Source: Congeria kusceri (Eukaryota > Mollusca > Bivalvia > Myida > Dreissenidae). From it: a stretch of DNA of 64,000 bases. The translations under genes and the position numbers were made by a program. Shown piece after piece: positions 62,501 to 64,000 of the stretch. The notes below the pieces were generated by a model. It did no database searches. It was given only the letters and a program-made list of their open reading frames with translations, and had not been told where the DNA came from. The stretch covers positions 24,982,134 to 25,046,133 of the forward strand of contig CM051040.1 of assembly GCA_027627225.1 (NCBI GenBank), given 5' to 3'. How positions within the stretch are numbered: the stretch's first letter is position 1; each line of letters opens with the position of its first letter.

Positions 62501-63070
62501 TGGACGGAAGACGTAAACTTATTGTATTTCCAGTTGAATACTTATGACATATTAAGGAGAGGTATATAACTATACATAAGGTGTGTGTGTGTACAAGGTT
62601 GTTTGCCTGGAGAATTAAATACAAATGCGGCTTGATCGTGTTTGTTTAAGCAATATGAGGTCACCTAGTAGGTAAATCTGTAATGTGTGCGTTTGATCTG
62701 TAATAATTCAGTAATAAGATAACTTAGAGGCTCGTATACTGATCATGTTTCTATTATCGTACTTTTTTGGAAGAAACATGTTAAACCATAAAGTATGTTG
62801 ATAACGTTGCCTGCCAAAAAGAAGAATGGCGCTGTGAGCTTTATTCATTTTTTATAACAAACGAAAAAAGTTAAATGATAGATATAGCAATGCTTGATTC
62901 CCTCTTTAAGTAAAAGCATACCAAAATGGACCTATATTTTTGCAAGTACGCAGTTGAGTATAATCGTAGTGTCTTACTGTGTCCAAACAAATACATGGGC
63001 ACGAAAGAGGTTTGGTTTCAGAAACATACAAATGCACGGTGTACTTTAAGAACGAATCAGAATATGTTTT
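59556..63070. repeat. Segmental duplication block D, copy 2
   Basis: Diverged counterpart of 44728-49250. It has its own internal duplication: 59630-59825 and 59940-60065 recur as 61485-61675 and 61740-61880, about 1.85 kb apart, with the shared phrase CCACGAACTTGTCAGTGTGG. No intact gene was seen apart from the exon candidate at 61949. Confidence 0.85.
61949..62124 (+). CDS. Candidate internal exon, paralogue of 48072-48247
   Basis: Same acceptor (GCAAATAG), same donor (ACG then GTAAGT at 62125) and same 176-base length as its paralogue. The peptide begins NIEWSNRVFDLTVNV. Differences from the paralogue are almost all amino-acid-changing. The surrounding non-coding DNA is about equally diverged. 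No domain is recognised. Confidence 0.4.
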
Positions 63071-63118
63071 GTTTAATCAATGTTGTTATATTATTACACA
63101 TCACAATGACGATACTAC

Positions 63119-63141
63119 TACAACACTATAACTACTACTAA

Positions 63142-63187
<46 letters not shown>

Positions 63188-63243
63188 GCTACTGCTACTA
63201 TTGCTGCTATTGCTACTGCTACAGCTACTACTACTACTACTAG

Positions 63244-63302
<59 letters not shown>

Positions 63303-63316
63303 GTACTACTACTACA
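63119..63316. repeat. ACT/CTA trinucleotide microsatellite
   Basis: A long CTA tract with CCA, TGC and AGT interruptions. It encodes poly-Leu or poly-Tyr-type frames that are not genes. Confidence 0.97.
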
Positions 63317-63826
63317 AAATACGTTTGATGGGGGATACTATACGATTGTATCGTTAGTTCTCGTTCATTTTCTCTACGTACGAATTACTTGTAACTATAC
63401 ATGCGTTGTTTATAGTACAGATATTAGATCATGAAATAAAATATGTTTGAAATAAAAAGAAGTAGTACGTAATTGTATCAATAATAATGTAAGTCGATAT
63501 TTAGCGTGAAGCCACCTGTTCGGTGTGCTCCATTGCCCACTTTATATTTGTTGTTGAATTAATGTAATCACCTGACTATGTGTCACAACTTTTACATGAT
63601 TTAATGACCAGTATTGTATGGGATCGATAAGAATGTGTATATATTCTGAGAATTTGCAAAATAATTAATTAATAGAGTACTTATGGCAGTGACCTACACA
63701 TGGAGGAAGGCGATATATAAATAATATAATTTATATTATATAATTAAATTGATAATATGTGTCCATCCGTTGTCAAAATGCAATTAGCGAATGGCACACG
63801 TTTATGCAACGCCATGTATTGTGTTA
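63317..63826. other. AT-rich spacer before the terminal array
   Basis: No second copy, gene or RNA was seen here. TGTGCTCCATTGCCCAC at 63517-63533 is nearly the same as phrases at 17238 and 57737, which hints at a further distant copy of the S right end. Confidence 0.4.
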
Positions 63827-64000
63827 GTTTCATGCTCTTGCATCATATAACAGTTTCATGCTCTTGCATCATATAACAGTTTCATGCTCTTGCATCATAT
63901 AACAGTTTCATGCTCTTGCATCATATAACAGTTTCATGCTCTTGCATCATATAACAGTTTCATGCTCTTGCATCATATAACAGTTTCATGCTCTTGCATC
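63827..64000. repeat. 26-bp minisatellite running off the window
   Basis: GTTTCATGCTCTTGCATCAT plus ATAACA, repeated exactly about 6.7 times with no visible variants. It continues beyond the right edge. Confidence 0.97.

Noticed and set aside
63201..63434. Poly-Leu signal or membrane protein
   Set aside because: Translation of the CTA microsatellite.

Overview
The window looks like nuclear DNA from a lophotrochozoan animal, most likely a bivalve mollusc. It is AT-rich, intron-like and gene-poor, and full of minisatellites, trinucleotide runs, MITE-like foldbacks, a Penelope-like retroelement (PLE) and a non-LTR retrotransposon. The repeat at about 589-1010 (period near 160 bp, then a GACC run) is of a kind common in bivalve genomes. 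I did not find one intact conventional protein-coding gene, rRNA or tRNA. The species call is inference.

The layout is dominated by segmental duplication. A block of about 12 kb (block S) occurs at 6444-18210 and again in direct orientation at 25949-38236, very similar throughout. A third, clearly older and partial copy lies at about 54810-58400. The sequence following S in copy 2 (38237-49250) is also partly repeated after the third copy (58390-63070), so the ancestral unit was longer than S. Between the first two S copies lie inverted pieces of both outer flanks: 18211-21006 is the reverse complement of 1-2782, and 24458-25950 is the reverse complement of 39669-41845. The order is therefore A, U1, S, A-inverted, M, B-inverted, S, X, B. 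Segment M (21007-24457) holds a 48-bp minisatellite and a GTA/GTT microsatellite.

Mobile elements. A near-full-length but decayed PLE (41013-44714) has direct pseudo-LTRs, hammerhead-ribozyme cores, a 13-bp target-site duplication, and reverse transcriptase and GIY-YIG endonuclease remains. The third copy of the duplication supplies the empty insertion site. A 5' piece of the same insertion sits inverted at 24458-25335. A non-LTR element (about 49600-50794) keeps ORF1, the start of the ORF2 endonuclease and the extreme ORF2 C-terminus, with the middle of ORF2 missing. Foldback or MITE-like elements lie at 8708-8830, 17700-17961 and 54261-54395.

Tandem arrays: 48 bp (21068-22730, diverged units to 23090), 63 bp (36274-37533, twenty units against one in copy 1), 121 bp (40171-41012 and 58839-59553), 26 bp (63827-64000), and several trinucleotide tracts. 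The 48- and 63-bp units are multiples of three, so they create long open frames that should not be taken as genes.

Possible remnants of host genes are few: exon-like frames with splice-like borders at 48072-48247 and 61949-62124 (paralogues of each other), 14104-14301 and 32946-33143, 52812-52979, 51307-51558, and a broken frame at 8896-9322 and 28487-28913 that resembles the N-terminal part of DUF3504/QRICH1-type (Crypton-related) proteins.
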